Shown here: in pieces, positions 52,350 to 60,743 of the stretch
How positions within the stretch are numbered: position 1 is the stretch's first letter
Layout of the letters: the number at the start of each line of letters is the position of its first letter
Source: Robertmurraya korlensis
GTDB taxonomy: Bacteria > Bacillota > Bacilli > Bacillales > Cytobacillaceae
Assembly: GCF_023715225.1 (NCBI RefSeq)
Contig: NZ_JAMBNS010000005.1
Location: 186,001 to 250,000, forward strand
Reading direction: 5' to 3'
Length of the DNA stretch: 64,000 nucleotides
The notes under the pieces: model-generated
The model's input: only the letters and a program-made list of their open reading frames with translations
Database searches by the model: none
Told to the model about the DNA's origin: nothing
Position numbers and translations under genes: made by a program

Positions 52350-53225
52350 ATGTTTAAAATCAAAAGATTAAAAGATTGTGAGATTTCAGAAGCAGTTGAG
52401 GCATGGAATATAGGCTTTGAGGGATATTACTTCGATTTAACAATGACTACCGAAAAATTCATGGCTAGAATGGCTTCCGAAGGACTTTCTGATGAATTGT
52501 CCGTTGTTGCCTTCTGGAATGATAAACCAGTTGGATTAATTGTAAATGGTATCAGAGAGTTTCAAGGTGAATTAATCGGCTGGAACGGTGGAACAGCAGT
52601 CGACAAGGATTACCGAAGCAAAGGTATCGGAAGAAGAATGCTCGAAGCCACATTAGATATTCTTGAAGAAAATAACGTGAAAGTGTCGACACTAGAGGCT
52701 ATTAGCGAAAATAAGGGAGCCATTGCTCTCTATCAATCTCTTGGGTACGACATTATTGACCACCTCGAATGCTTAGAAAAGAAAGAAGGTCACACACCAG
52801 TCGTCAGGTCAAACGGTTTTCAAGTAAAAAGTGTTTCACTTGAAGAAGTAGGCAATCTACCGTTCTACCAAGGAAAAAACCCTTGGCAAACCCACTGGCA
52901 AAGCGTTATAGATGGGGAAGCATTGATTGCCGAAGATACCTTTGGAAATGCCCTTGGTTATGCCTATTTCCGTAAGATATTTTCAGAGGAAGGAATGCAT
53001 ACAGGTACCACTTTGTATCAATGTGAAGCAGATCGAAGTAGAAGCGATCAAAAAGAAATCATACAGTCTCTATTAGCAGAAGCTTTTCATCCTTCCAGTG
53101 ACCATATTCGTCACTATGTGCCTAACTTACCGAAATTGAGCAGTTCCACTACTCATGGTGTATTAAAAGAGATGGGATTTGAACCCGTTGTTCATCTTGT
53201 TTATATGAAACAAATCCTAAGCTAA
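52350..53225 (+). CDS. tandem-domain GNAT acetyltransferase
   Basis: A 291-residue protein. The first GNAT domain (about 1-150) has an intact acetyl-CoA motif, VDKDYRSKGIGRRML, and SENKGAIALYQSLGY. The second half (about 155-291) has the fold pattern but no clear R/QxxGxG loop and is probably inactive or substrate-binding. The start ATG 52350 follows AAGGAGAG. The substrate is unknown. Confidence 0.85.
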   Translation: MFKIKRLKDCEISEAVEAWNIGFEGYYFDLTMTTEKFMARMASEGLSDELSVVAFWNDKPVGLIVNGIREFQGELIGWNGGTAVDKDYRSKGIGRRMLEATLDILEENNVKVSTLEAISENKGAIALYQSLGYDIIDHLECLEKKEGHTPVVRSNGFQVKSVSLEEVGNLPFYQGKNPWQTHWQSVIDGEALIAEDTFGNALGYAYFRKIFSEEGMHTGTTLYQCEADRSRSDQKEIIQSLLAEAFHPSSDHIRHYVPNLPKLSSSTTHGVLKEMGFEPVVHLVYMKQILS

Positions 53226-53234
53226 CCAATCCGT

Positions 53235-53268
53235 AACCTTACTCTACAAGATGAGTAAGGTTTTTTTG
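53235..53268 (+). terminator. terminator after the double GNAT gene
   Basis: AACCTTACTC (53235-53244) pairs with GAGTAAGGTT (53253-53262), then TTTTT. Confidence 0.9.
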
Positions 53269-53371
53269 GATCATTAATGAATTGTTCCTCTCTTTTCCTA
53301 CATTTCGTAAAGGATCGTTAATAGTTTTGACATATCTCCTCGATATGATAGTAACAAGCCCAGGATATAGT

Positions 53372-53459
53372 AGCCTCAGCGAAAGAGAAACCTTGGAATC
53401 CCCCCTCCAATGAATAACTCATAAATGAGGCTGCGAATCCGGTTCATAGGGAGAGGAGG
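53372..53459 (+). other. foldable 5' leader upstream of the PspA operon, with possible SD sequestration
   Basis: AGCCTCA (53372-53378) can pair with TGAGGCT (53426-53432), enclosing a hairpin TTGGA/TCCAA (53393-53397 with 53406-53410) whose loop is C-rich. CCTCC (53404-53408) is complementary to the GGAGG of the ribosome binding site (53455-53459). It matches no riboswitch class I know. Confidence 0.4.
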
Positions 53460-53468
53460 TGTAGTTGA

Positions 53469-53855
53469 TTGAAAAAGTTTCAGTGGCTGCTTTTCTTCCT
53501 TTTACTTGCAGTTGCTTTTAGTATAGGAGTCTATACAGCTCCCTATCTAAACGGAACAACACAATGGGTACAATCCTTGCCAGATGTAAGTAACTGGAAT
53601 GTAAATTATAATCCACTACCGTTTTTAATGGCACTTAGTATGTCAACGATACTTACAATCATTAAAATGGTTACTGCGTTCATCGGTTGGCTCCTTTGGA
53701 GTAAAACGAAAAAGCTGAATTTAGTTAAGCTATCAGGTTTACTATTGTTCGCTTTTTCCATCATTTCCTTATTACCTATGTTATTTGCAGTAGGGATGAT
53801 TGGATTAGCTTTATTTTTAGTAACAAAAAGTAGAAAAAGAACCATAATGGAATGA
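53469..53855 (+). CDS. small membrane protein co-transcribed with pspA
   Basis: A 128-residue membrane protein with an N-terminal span (about 5-24), two central/C-terminal spans (about 48-72 and 85-118) and a short basic tail (KSRKRTIME). It has no recognised family. The start is TTG 53469 behind GGAGGTG. The pspA gene follows after 20 bases, so the protein may be a membrane partner of PspA (inference). Confidence 0.65.
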   Translation: MKKFQWLLFFLLLAVAFSIGVYTAPYLNGTTQWVQSLPDVSNWNVNYNPLPFLMALSMSTILTIIKMVTAFIGWLLWSKTKKLNLVKLSGLLLFAFSIISLLPMLFAVGMIGLALFLVTKSRKRTIME

Positions 53856-53875
53856 ATAAGAGGAGGAACTATAAA

Positions 53876-54526
53876 ATGGGATTATTTAATCGTTTAAAAA
53901 CAATCGCAACCGCAGACTTACATGATGTACTAGACCGAATGGAAGATCCAATTGTGATGCTAAAGCAGCATCTACGTGAAATGGAACAGGATATTGCCAA
54001 AGGGGAAGAAGCTTTAGCCAAACAATTGTTTTTTGAGAAGAAACAAGAAGCCCAATTAAATGAAACTAGAGCATTAATAGAAAAAAGAGTGGGACAAGCT
54101 GAAATAGCTGTTAAAAAAGGGGACGACGAAACAGCGAAACAATTAATCTTAGATAAAATTGAACTTGAAAAGAAGGAACAGGTATATGCTTCACAACTTG
54201 AAGCTCTGTCACAACAAACGAAAAAACTAGTTCAGCTAATTGAAGATTATAAGAATAAATATAAGGAATTAAAATATAAGCAGCAGCTTCTTATTTCAAG
54301 AGCTCATGTGGCAAAAGTGACTGAATCCATCGAACAATCATTTGCGACTTTTACTCCTGGCAGTGCCGTGAAGGGATTTGAACGTGCTGAAGAGAAAATC
54401 CTTGCTCTTGAAGCAAAATCAAAGGCAAGAGAACTGTTTCAACCGTCCGTTGACATAAATAAAGTATATGATTACGAGCTTGAAGAACAAGTCCAAAAAG
54501 AATTAGAGAAGATGAAGAACAACTAA
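53876..54526 (+). CDS. pspA: phage shock protein A (PspA/IM30 family)
   Basis: A 216-residue ESCRT-III-like protein that protects membrane integrity. The N-terminal amphipathic helix MGLFNRLKTIATADLHDVLDRMEDP is followed by long coiled coils (about 26-185) and a C-terminal segment (FERAEEKILALEAKSKARELF). The start ATG 53876 follows GAGGAGG. The upstream small membrane protein and a foldable leader are probably part of its control. Confidence 0.92.
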   Translation: MGLFNRLKTIATADLHDVLDRMEDPIVMLKQHLREMEQDIAKGEEALAKQLFFEKKQEAQLNETRALIEKRVGQAEIAVKKGDDETAKQLILDKIELEKKEQVYASQLEALSQQTKKLVQLIEDYKNKYKELKYKQQLLISRAHVAKVTESIEQSFATFTPGSAVKGFERAEEKILALEAKSKARELFQPSVDINKVYDYELEEQVQKELEKMKNN

Positions 54527-54642
54527 TACGAACACTCTGATCACTCCTTAACAAAAAGTATTCCGAAAAAATAAATTATTTAATTATTGAATTTTCAGAA
54601 AACAAATGTTATTATAGAAAAAAGGTTAAGGAGTGATTTCCA

Positions 54643-54837
54643 ATGGAAAAGTATTTGCTAAATTCACCACAACAACCAACTGAAGAACAATTGTCGTCAG
54701 CCGCAGATATGGTCATCCGTCAAGCACTACTTGATTATCGCAAAGATAAGTTAAGAAAGGAAATTGATGATTCCTTAGCCACGAGAAATAAAGAAGAGTT
54801 TTTCCGACTAACAGACGAATTAAAAAATTTAATGTAA
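54643..54837 (+). CDS. IDEAL-domain protein
   Basis: A 64-residue cytosolic protein. Its second half, ADMVIRQALLDYRKDKLRKEIDDSLATRNKEEFFRLTDELKNLM, is the IDEAL domain found in small Bacillus proteins of poorly known function, some linked to regulatory adaptors. The start ATG 54643 follows AAGGAGTGA. It is a single gene with its own perfect-palindrome terminator. Confidence 0.85.
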   Translation: MEKYLLNSPQQPTEEQLSSAADMVIRQALLDYRKDKLRKEIDDSLATRNKEEFFRLTDELKNLM

Positions 54838-54854
54838 TTAAAAATTAATCGACG

Positions 54855-54883
54855 ACCACACAATTGTGTGGTTTTTGTTTTTT
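54855..54883 (+). terminator. terminator after the IDEAL-domain gene
   Basis: ACCACACAATTGTGTGGT (54855-54872) is a perfect palindrome followed by TTTTGTTTTTT. Confidence 0.92.
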
Positions 54884-54960
54884 ATACGTTATTCGATTTG
54901 TATTGGCGTATAATGGATATAAATAGAAAATATTACATACATAAGGAGTTGTTTTCGCCT

Positions 54961-56748
54961 ATGACTACCTATACATCTCGAGAGCAAGTACCCACTCAAG
55001 AAAAGTGGAATTTAGAAGATATTTATCCTGATTTAGCATCCTGGGAGAAAGATTTTAAGCAAGTCGAAGAAATGACGAGTGAATTAAAAGCTTTTGATGG
55101 CAAGATCCAGGATGGAGCCAGCCTCTTTCAATTTTTACAGAAAAAGGAGGAGCTTTCCTATAAATTCAATCATTTGTATGCCTACAGCATGCTAAGGGTG
55201 GATGAAGACACTCGTGTCACGGAGTCACAAAGCTACCTCGAACGTATGAAAGGCCTAGGTATTAAAGTAAGTTCCTCAACGTCATTTTTTATGCCTTATC
55301 TCTTGAGTTTAGAAGAGAAGGATTTAAAAGCCTTTATTGAAGAAGAGAAGGGCTTGAGTTACTTTGAAGAGGATTTATTAGAATCGTTTCGTTACAAGCC
55401 GCATGTTCTATCTAAGGAAAAAGAAGAGCTCGTTTCCCAGCTTGGGGAGGCTTTTTCCGCACCAAGCACCATCTATGGAATGATCAACAATGCGGATATA
55501 AAGTTTGGAGAAGTGACACAGGAGGACGGAAAAAAGGTCGAACTCACACGTGGATTATATTCAAAGTTGATTGAAGATGAGAACCGTGAGAAAAGAAAAG
55601 AAGCGTATAAAGCATATTACGAACCTTATATTCAGCTAAAAAATACAATAGCTTCTACACTATCGAATTCAATAAAAAATAATGTGACGATGTCGAAGCT
55701 TCGTAATTATCCATCTGCACTTGAAAAATCATTGTTTGGAGATAATGTTCCAAAAGAAGTATACGATAATTTAATTATGTCAACAAAACAACATATTGCA
55801 CCGATGCATCGTTATAATCAAATTCGGAGGGAAAAGTTAAACCTCGATGAACTTCGAGCTTATGACATGAGCGTTCCAATCGTAAGTGGAGTGAAAATGG
55901 ACATCACGTACGAAGAAGCGTACGAAACGATGATAAAAGCACTAGCTCCTCTTGGAAGTGATTATATTGAAACACTAAAAACCTTCAAGGATTCTCGCTA
56001 TATTGACGTTCGTGAGACAAAAGGGAAGCGGTCTGGAGCTTATAATCTTGGAATTTATGGCGTTCACCCGTATATATTATTAAACCATCAAGATGATTTG
56101 GATAGCATGTTTACGCTCGTCCATGAATGTGGGCATGGTGTTCATAGTAAATTAAGTGCGGAGTATCAACCGCAAATTTCTGCAAGATACAGTATTTTTG
56201 TAGCTGAAGTAGCTTCCACCGTAAACGAAGTACTTTTAATCAATTATTTACTACAACACGAAACGAATCCTGACATTCGAAAGCATCTATTAAACCATTT
56301 TATTGATCAATTTAAAGGAACATTTTTTACACAGGTCATGTTTGCAGAATTTGAGAAAAAGACACATGAAATGGCGGAGCAGGGAACTCCATTAACCGTT
56401 GATGTATTTAATTCAACGTATGAACAGCTTTTTCGAGAATACAATGGAGAAGTACTTATTTTTGACGAGGAAGTCAAGTACGGGTGGTCACGAATTCCTC
56501 ATTTTTATCGTCCGTTTTACGTATACAAATATGCGACTGGCTACGCATCCGCCATCCATATTGCCTCGAATCTACTGTCTGGCGATGAAAAGGTCCTTGA
56601 ATCGTATTTAGAGTTTTTAAAAAGCGGAAGTTCTGATTATCCACTCGAGCTTTTAAAGAAAACCGGCGTGGATCTGACGAATAGTGAACCCATCGAATCA
56701 GCGATGAAAAAGTTTGCTGAGCTTGTGGACGAATTTGCTAGTATATAG
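54961..56748 (+). CDS. pepF: oligoendopeptidase F (peptidase family M3B)
   Basis: A 595-residue cytosolic zinc peptidase that cleaves oligopeptides. The zinc motif is HECGH in FTLVHECGHGVHSKLS. The N-terminal WNLEDIYPDLASWEKDF and C-terminal YKYATGYASAIHIASNLL segments are standard for PepF. The start ATG 54961 (MTTYTSREQVPTQEKWNL) has AAGGAG about 12 bases upstream; longer readings lack a site and overlap the terminator region. B. subtilis PepF can interfere with sporulation signalling when overproduced. Confidence 0.93.
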   Translation: MTTYTSREQVPTQEKWNLEDIYPDLASWEKDFKQVEEMTSELKAFDGKIQDGASLFQFLQKKEELSYKFNHLYAYSMLRVDEDTRVTESQSYLERMKGLGIKVSSSTSFFMPYLLSLEEKDLKAFIEEEKGLSYFEEDLLESFRYKPHVLSKEKEELVSQLGEAFSAPSTIYGMINNADIKFGEVTQEDGKKVELTRGLYSKLIEDENREKRKEAYKAYYEPYIQLKNTIASTLSNSIKNNVTMSKLRNYPSALEKSLFGDNVPKEVYDNLIMSTKQHIAPMHRYNQIRREKLNLDELRAYDMSVPIVSGVKMDITYEEAYETMIKALAPLGSDYIETLKTFKDSRYIDVRETKGKRSGAYNLGIYGVHPYILLNHQDDLDSMFTLVHECGHGVHSKLSAEYQPQISARYSIFVAEVASTVNEVLLINYLLQHETNPDIRKHLLNHFIDQFKGTFFTQVMFAEFEKKTHEMAEQGTPLTVDVFNSTYEQLFREYNGEVLIFDEEVKYGWSRIPHFYRPFYVYKYATGYASAIHIASNLLSGDEKVLESYLEFLKSGSSDYPLELLKKTGVDLTNSEPIESAMKKFAELVDEFASI

Positions 56749-56771
56749 GCCTCGTTTTTTACCTATCTAAA

Positions 56772-56803
56772 AGGACGAACCAAATTGGTTCGTCCTCCAT
56801 TTT
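56772..56803. terminator. bidirectional terminator between convergent genes
   Basis: AGGACGAACC (56772-56781), loop AAATT, GGTTCGTCCT (56787-56796), with a T-rich tail on the plus strand. Confidence 0.88.
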
Positions 56804-58466
56804 ATTTCATACTATCAATTGTTAACTTTTTCACCTGGAGAAAGTCCTCGCCCGAATCCAAATACGTGATAGTTACTTTGTCTCCACGCTCTAAGTAGAT
56901 GGCTAGTGGGTTATTTTCTGATGAAACAGAATAATTCTGTTGATTGTTAAGCAGGAAGGATACAACCGTATAATCTCCGATTCGCTCCTTATAAACCCGA
57001 AGCACTTCACCACTCGTTTCCCTTTCTTCTGCCTTTGAGGTTCCATCTAGCTTACTACCTTCTCGTTGTAAAGCTATCTTATATTTTTTTAACGCTTCGT
57101 TAGGTGTTTCTGCATAGGATGATATTTCAGGGTTTGCTGCTGAAACGATAAAATAATTTTGAAGAAAACCATTGGAATCAAGAACAGGAGTGAGCCAGCT
57201 TGCTTCTCCATAGAAATTGTAAAGAACAGGCATTTCTCCATCCCATTTTTTCTCAATGAATTTTTTATCGATAATTTCAAGAGCTCCTCGAGAATCCATA
57301 TATGATTCTTCTAAATTCCCAGTATAAAAGGTGGCTTTGCCGGTCCGTGAATTTGTTAAGGAGTATCCAAGCATAGAATCTACTCCTTCTTTCGGACTCG
57401 TAAAATCTGTAAAGTAGTACATCACACCGTCCTCATCAAAAATTGGGCTTACATTGGCCTCCGTTCCTTCATCAGAAGGCAACTTAACATCTGATTTCCC
57501 AAAGAAGCTATTCCAAAATCCATGTACAAAATTGCCGTAATAACTATTTTGTAAACTCACAGCTTCAGGAGAGACGGAACCATCAAGAAATTCTGGTGCT
57601 GACTCTAGATCAAACGCTTCTGCTTTTCCAGTCGAGGGATCAACAAGAACAATTCCTTCCGCTTTAAAACCGTTTCGCGCCGAAATAAAACTTCCATATG
57701 TTCGAATATAATAAGGCTTACCAACATCATCGATTTCAAGTTGCACATCACCGTAGAAAATGTTCTTTGGATAGTTGAGACGAATATGACGTTCTAAATT
57801 CTTCTGAAAATAGGAAGAAGGAGTGTACTTCATGCCAGATTGAACAAATTTAGGATTCGCAGAGGAATCTGTTGCACTTAAGGTAAAATAACCCGGTGTT
57901 TCCTCGCCTTTAATCCATTTGAAAAAGCCTGAGAACTCAACAGGAGCGATGTAGACAAATTGTCCATTTACTTTCTGTATTTGTAAATTACCGAGTTCAT
58001 AATAACTCGTATTGGGAACCTGTCCAAAAGCCTTTCTCATTTTATTTCTAGCAAATTGGGGCGGTACACTTGCTGGAGTCACACTTTCATCAAAGGCCGG
58101 AATCTCGACTTTCTCGTCCATTTTGGAAAGCTCATACTTCTCATTTGCATTGAACACAAAGGCAGATAAAAAATAAATTCCCATGCCAAGTGCTCCGAGG
58201 GAGATGATCCCTTTCAACTTTTGCTCCTTTCCCTTTGAAGCGATCGTTCCTCCAATTGATGCCAAAAGTATTAAAGACCAAAGAGTACTGAAGTTTTGAT
58301 CCAATTTTGTGAAATAAAAGAATCCGAACACCATCAGAACAAGAAACGCTGTAAATGCCAATGCGATCCCTGTAACTTTCGTTTCTTTTGTCATTTTAGA
58401 AAAAGGGATAAGCAGAATGCTCGAAATAATTCCTGCAAGCAGTGAAAAGATTAGAATGTTCCCCAT
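56802..58466 (-). CDS. large membrane protein with extracytoplasmic domain, unknown function
   Basis: A 554-residue protein. The N-terminal quarter has four membrane spans (about 3-21, 31-50, 60-77 and 85-106). A roughly 440-residue soluble domain with repeated beta-rich blocks follows (PYYIRTYGSFISARNGFKAEGIVLVDPSTGKAEAF; GVMYYFTDFTSPKEGVDSMLGYSLTNSRTGKATFYTG). These blocks recall PepSY-like or propeller strands, but I do not recognise the family. The start ATG follows AAAGGAG on the minus strand. A TGAAAC-N17-CGTAAA sequence upstream hints at ECF control. Confidence 0.7.
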   Translation of the reverse strand: MGNILIFSLLAGIISSILLIPFSKMTKETKVTGIALAFTAFLVLMVFGFFYFTKLDQNFSTLWSLILLASIGGTIASKGKEQKLKGIISLGALGMGIYFLSAFVFNANEKYELSKMDEKVEIPAFDESVTPASVPPQFARNKMRKAFGQVPNTSYYELGNLQIQKVNGQFVYIAPVEFSGFFKWIKGEETPGYFTLSATDSSANPKFVQSGMKYTPSSYFQKNLERHIRLNYPKNIFYGDVQLEIDDVGKPYYIRTYGSFISARNGFKAEGIVLVDPSTGKAEAFDLESAPEFLDGSVSPEAVSLQNSYYGNFVHGFWNSFFGKSDVKLPSDEGTEANVSPIFDEDGVMYYFTDFTSPKEGVDSMLGYSLTNSRTGKATFYTGNLEESYMDSRGALEIIDKKFIEKKWDGEMPVLYNFYGEASWLTPVLDSNGFLQNYFIVSAANPEISSYAETPNEALKKYKIALQREGSKLDGTSKAEERETSGEVLRVYKERIGDYTVVSFLLNNQQNYSVSSENNPLAIYLERGDKVTITYLDSGEDFLQVKKLTIDSMK

Positions 58467-58496
58467 TGGTAAACTCCTTTCGGTGATTTTATATGG

Positions 58497-58525
58497 TTTA
58501 CGGGTATAATAGGTTATTTGTTTCA
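58497..58525 (-). promoter_or_regulatory. possible ECF promoter of the large membrane protein gene
   Basis: On the minus strand TGAAAC (58525-58520), a 17-base spacer and CGTAAA (58502-58497). The -35 is perfect and the -10 matches only the CGT core. Confidence 0.4.
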
Positions 58526-58570
58526 GGTTTTTAAGAATTGTAATAGGCTTGTAATATTTTTACCAAAATC

Positions 58571-58598
58571 TGAAACTTTTTATCTTTGAAATCGTCTA
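58571..58598 (+). promoter_or_regulatory. ECF-type promoter of the secreted protein gene
   Basis: TGAAAC (58571-58576), a 16-base spacer and CGTCTA (58593-58598). Both boxes equal those before the ECF sigma gene at 46439-46467. Confidence 0.7.
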
Positions 58599-58631
58599 AT
58601 AGATATGGAGTTATTTTTAGGGGGGAGTCAT

Positions 58632-59294
58632 TTGAAAAAGAAAGTTTTGACCGTTTTATCACTGCTCTTCGTTGTTATTGTTGTTAGTTTTTCACGTTTT
58701 TTAGATGTCGGTGCAAATGTTACAGCCGATCAGGGATCATCACCAAGTGTAAGTCATGATGTTCCGAAAAGAGCAGAGGTCTCCCTAGGAAAAACAATGG
58801 ATAATGAGTCGGCATTTTTAGTTGCTCCCGAAGAGGAAGAGGTAATGGAAGTGGTAGCGGTTGTTTCAGAAGCTGCTGTAGAAACGACGGAGGTCGTGAG
58901 CAAAGGGGAAGAAGAAGCTAGTATACCGGATTCAATCGAGTTGTTTGGATCAACATATGAGAAAGTTACAGATGAAAAATTTTCTGTTTATATAAATGTC
59001 GCGAGTGAATTAGAGGCTGGGTTTTATGCTATCCCAAATAGTGATGTTTTTGCGATAGTCAAGAACGGGGAAGTACTATTTCAGATGTCTACCGGAATTA
59101 AAGCTATACCAATGACAAATGTAGAATTATTGATTCTTATTTTTGAGAAAACTGGAGAGCTTAACCTAGTAGGACCTATCGTGGACGATATTCGAAAAGT
59201 CGCCTCCACAGGGGAAACAATTAGTGTAGAAGGTGAGAACTACACTGGATATAGCGTATTTATTCAGGATGAATGGATTCTCGTATCGTTCTAA
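58632..59294 (+). CDS. secreted acidic protein, unknown function
   Basis: A 220-residue exported protein. Residues 1-28 look like a signal peptide or membrane anchor (KKKVLTVLSLLFVVIVVSFSRFLDVGA). A low-complexity acidic linker follows (VAPEEEEVMEVVAVVSEAAVETTEVVSKGEEEA), then a folded domain (about 100-220, SIELFGSTYEKVTDEKFSVYINVASELEAGFYAIP...). The family is not recognised. The start is TTG 58632 behind GGGGGAG. A TGAAAC-N16-CGTCTA promoter upstream matches that of the ECF sigma operon, so it may be an envelope-stress effector (inference). Confidence 0.7.
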   Translation: MKKKVLTVLSLLFVVIVVSFSRFLDVGANVTADQGSSPSVSHDVPKRAEVSLGKTMDNESAFLVAPEEEEVMEVVAVVSEAAVETTEVVSKGEEEASIPDSIELFGSTYEKVTDEKFSVYINVASELEAGFYAIPNSDVFAIVKNGEVLFQMSTGIKAIPMTNVELLILIFEKTGELNLVGPIVDDIRKVASTGETISVEGENYTGYSVFIQDEWILVSF

Positions 59295-59302
59295 TCAAAT
59301 AA

Positions 59303-59332
59303 AAGGGCCGCCTAAATGGGTGGCTTTTTTCA
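59303..59332 (+). terminator. terminator after the secreted protein gene
   Basis: GCCGCC (59307-59312) pairs with GGTGGC (59319-59324) with a G-U pair, then TTTTTT. Confidence 0.75.
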
Positions 59333-59482
59333 TTGGAAAAGGATTTTTGCCTCCGCATATCAAGCAGCCTATCCATATCTCATCCAGGGGGGAGTGGATG
59401 GGAATAAAATCTTGTTATTCCATTCCTTATATACCCGCACATAATAAAAATAAAACCTAAAACCAAAAATCCATCACGCACC

Positions 59483-59587
59483 TGTCCACCCCATACGGAC
59501 AAAACCAGCAAATCTGTCCACGAGCGGTGACAGACACCCTAAAAAGACACTTTCCCTATATTTGTCCACGAAGGGTGTCTGTCACCC
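59483..59587. repeat. TGTCCAC / GGTGTCTGTCACC repeat cluster
   Basis: TGTCCAC occurs at 59483, 59515 and 59563. After the second comes GGTGACAGACACC and after the third its reverse complement GGTGTCTGTCACC, so a directly repeated 9-mer (TGTCCACGA) precedes an inverted pair. The 59295-59580 gap holds this cluster, the upstream terminator and no gene I can support. On the minus strand the repeat ends the holin-like gene and can act as its terminator. Confidence 0.7.
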
Positions 59588-59833
59588 TTTTTTAATTGTT
59601 TGTTTGACCATTTGGTGGCCGAGTACGGCTATTCCCGCTGCGATGATCGCGTTAATTACTCCTGTGTAGGAAAAGCCCCACGCAATTACTCCGAATACAA
59701 GGGAAAATCCTAATAAGACCCAAATAATTGACCAGTTCGGTACGCTAGGTGTACGTTTAAGTGCAAATCCAAGAACCCAGAGAGCTGGGACAAGCATATA
59801 GTAATTTTCATTTAAAAACGATGCTAAATCCAT
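59582..59833 (-). CDS. holin-like small membrane protein (phage holin family)
   Basis: An 83-residue protein with a short N-terminal helix (MDLASFLNENYYMLVPALWVLGFALKRT) and two further spans (about 38-55 and 58-75), then a basic tail (HQMVKQTIKKG). This layout matches small phage-type holins found as chromosomal genes in Bacillaceae. The start ATG 59833 follows GAGGTGAG on the minus strand. The stop codon lies inside the TGTCCAC repeat cluster. No endolysin or phage genes are adjacent, so it is a domesticated or orphan copy. Confidence 0.65.
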   Translation of the reverse strand: MDLASFLNENYYMLVPALWVLGFALKRTPSVPNWSIIWVLLGFSLVFGVIAWGFSYTGVINAIIAAGIAVLGHQMVKQTIKKG

Positions 59834-60028
59834 TTTCTCACCTCCTAATCGTGCTACTAACATGATATGAAGGCTTGTCGTTGTTGGTTTGCATTCATGT
59901 CCTCAAAATAAAAAAATATTATTTCAATGCCTGTCCATATCTGCGGGTCGATTGTATATAGAAGGTAGAGGGTTACTTGGGATAAAACACCTAGCCCTTC
60001 AAATACAAATAGAAAGGAGCTGAGTCAA

Positions 60029-60172
60029 GTGGAACCGCTTATTGCGTTCATCAGTGATGTAGGATTTCCGATTGTAGTGACTTTATACTTGCTTCATCGA
60101 GTAGAAGCAAAGTTGGATGCAGTCGTTCAATCCATCCAAAGTCTACCCGACCGAATTCGCGAAATCACTTAG
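60029..60172 (+). CDS. YvrJ family small protein
   Basis: A 47-residue protein, shorter than most gene-finder cut-offs: GTG 60029, stop TAG 60170-60172, ribosome binding site AAAGGAGCTG. It reads MEPLIAFISDVGFPIVV as an N-terminal hydrophobic stretch, then TLYLLHRVEAKLDAVVQSI and LPDRIREIT. The opening (ISDVGFPIVVTLYLLHRVE) is the YvrJ signature. One membrane span is likely. The function is unknown; yvrJ of B. subtilis lies beside the SigO/RsoA genes. It pairs divergently with the holin-like gene. Confidence 0.82.
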   Translation: MEPLIAFISDVGFPIVVTLYLLHRVEAKLDAVVQSIQSLPDRIREIT

Positions 60173-60392
60173 CAATAATTTTCCTAACTTTCTAAATTTT
60201 ATAGACAATAAAGGTCAGATATTATTGACAGAAATAGGTGATGATGCTAAATTTATGGTAACCGTTCTGCACCGTGTTAGAGTTTTTGTACGACTTTGTT
60301 CCACGTTTAGATGCGTAATGTTTGCAAATGCTATACGTTGTAAATGGTAAATTTAAGGCATGGCTTTCAACAGCCATTAGGGGGATTTTCAG
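60173..60392 (+). other. intergenic region and long 5' leader of the cold-shock gene
   Basis: No coding gene is supported between yvrJ and csp. The stretch before the csp start, GCTTTCAACAGCCATTAGGGGGATT, is typical of Bacillus csp leaders and contains the strong GGGGG ribosome binding site. Longer structure is likely, but I cannot fold it reliably. Confidence 0.4.
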
Positions 60393-60593
60393 ATGAAAAA
60401 CGGAAAAGTAAAATGGTTCAATGCTGAAAAAGGTTTCGGTTTTATCGAAGCTGAAGACGGTAACGACGTATTCGTTCATTACTCTGCCATCCAAGCTGAA
60501 GGCTTCAAAACACTTGAAGAAGGTCAAGAAGTAACTTTTGAAGTAGTAGAAGGTGCACGTGGACCTCAAGCTTCTAACGTAACAAAAAAATAA
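60393..60593 (+). CDS. cold-shock protein (CspA/CspB family)
   Basis: A 66-residue single-domain OB-fold RNA chaperone. RNP1 is KGFGFI (residues about 13-18) and RNP2 is VFVHY (about 26-30); the WFN aromatic and the C-terminal GPQASNV are also typical. The length is standard for B. subtilis CspB/C/D. The start ATG follows AGGGGG. Which paralogue it is cannot be decided. Confidence 0.96.
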   Translation: MKNGKVKWFNAEKGFGFIEAEDGNDVFVHYSAIQAEGFKTLEEGQEVTFEVVEGARGPQASNVTKK

Positions 60594-60608
60594 TTCCTAT
60601 AACCTTTC

Positions 60609-60648
60609 AAGCAGTTTTAACCACTTGCGGTTAAGCTGCTTTTTTATT
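60609..60648 (+). terminator. terminator after the cold-shock gene
   Basis: AAGCAGTTTTAACC (60609-60622) pairs with GGTTAAGCTGCTT (60629-60641), then TTTTATTTT. Confidence 0.85.
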
Positions 60649-60743
60649 TTGCTAAAAAGATGAACTTACAAAAATATGTAAAGAAAAACGAATGCACGTT
60701 CTGTTATAATAGAGAAATACACTAAACAAACGAGGTGGAAAGT

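Noticed and set aside
59582-60172. Prophage remnant
   Set aside because: Only a holin-like gene is present. No integrase, structural, lysin or att-like sequences are visible around it.
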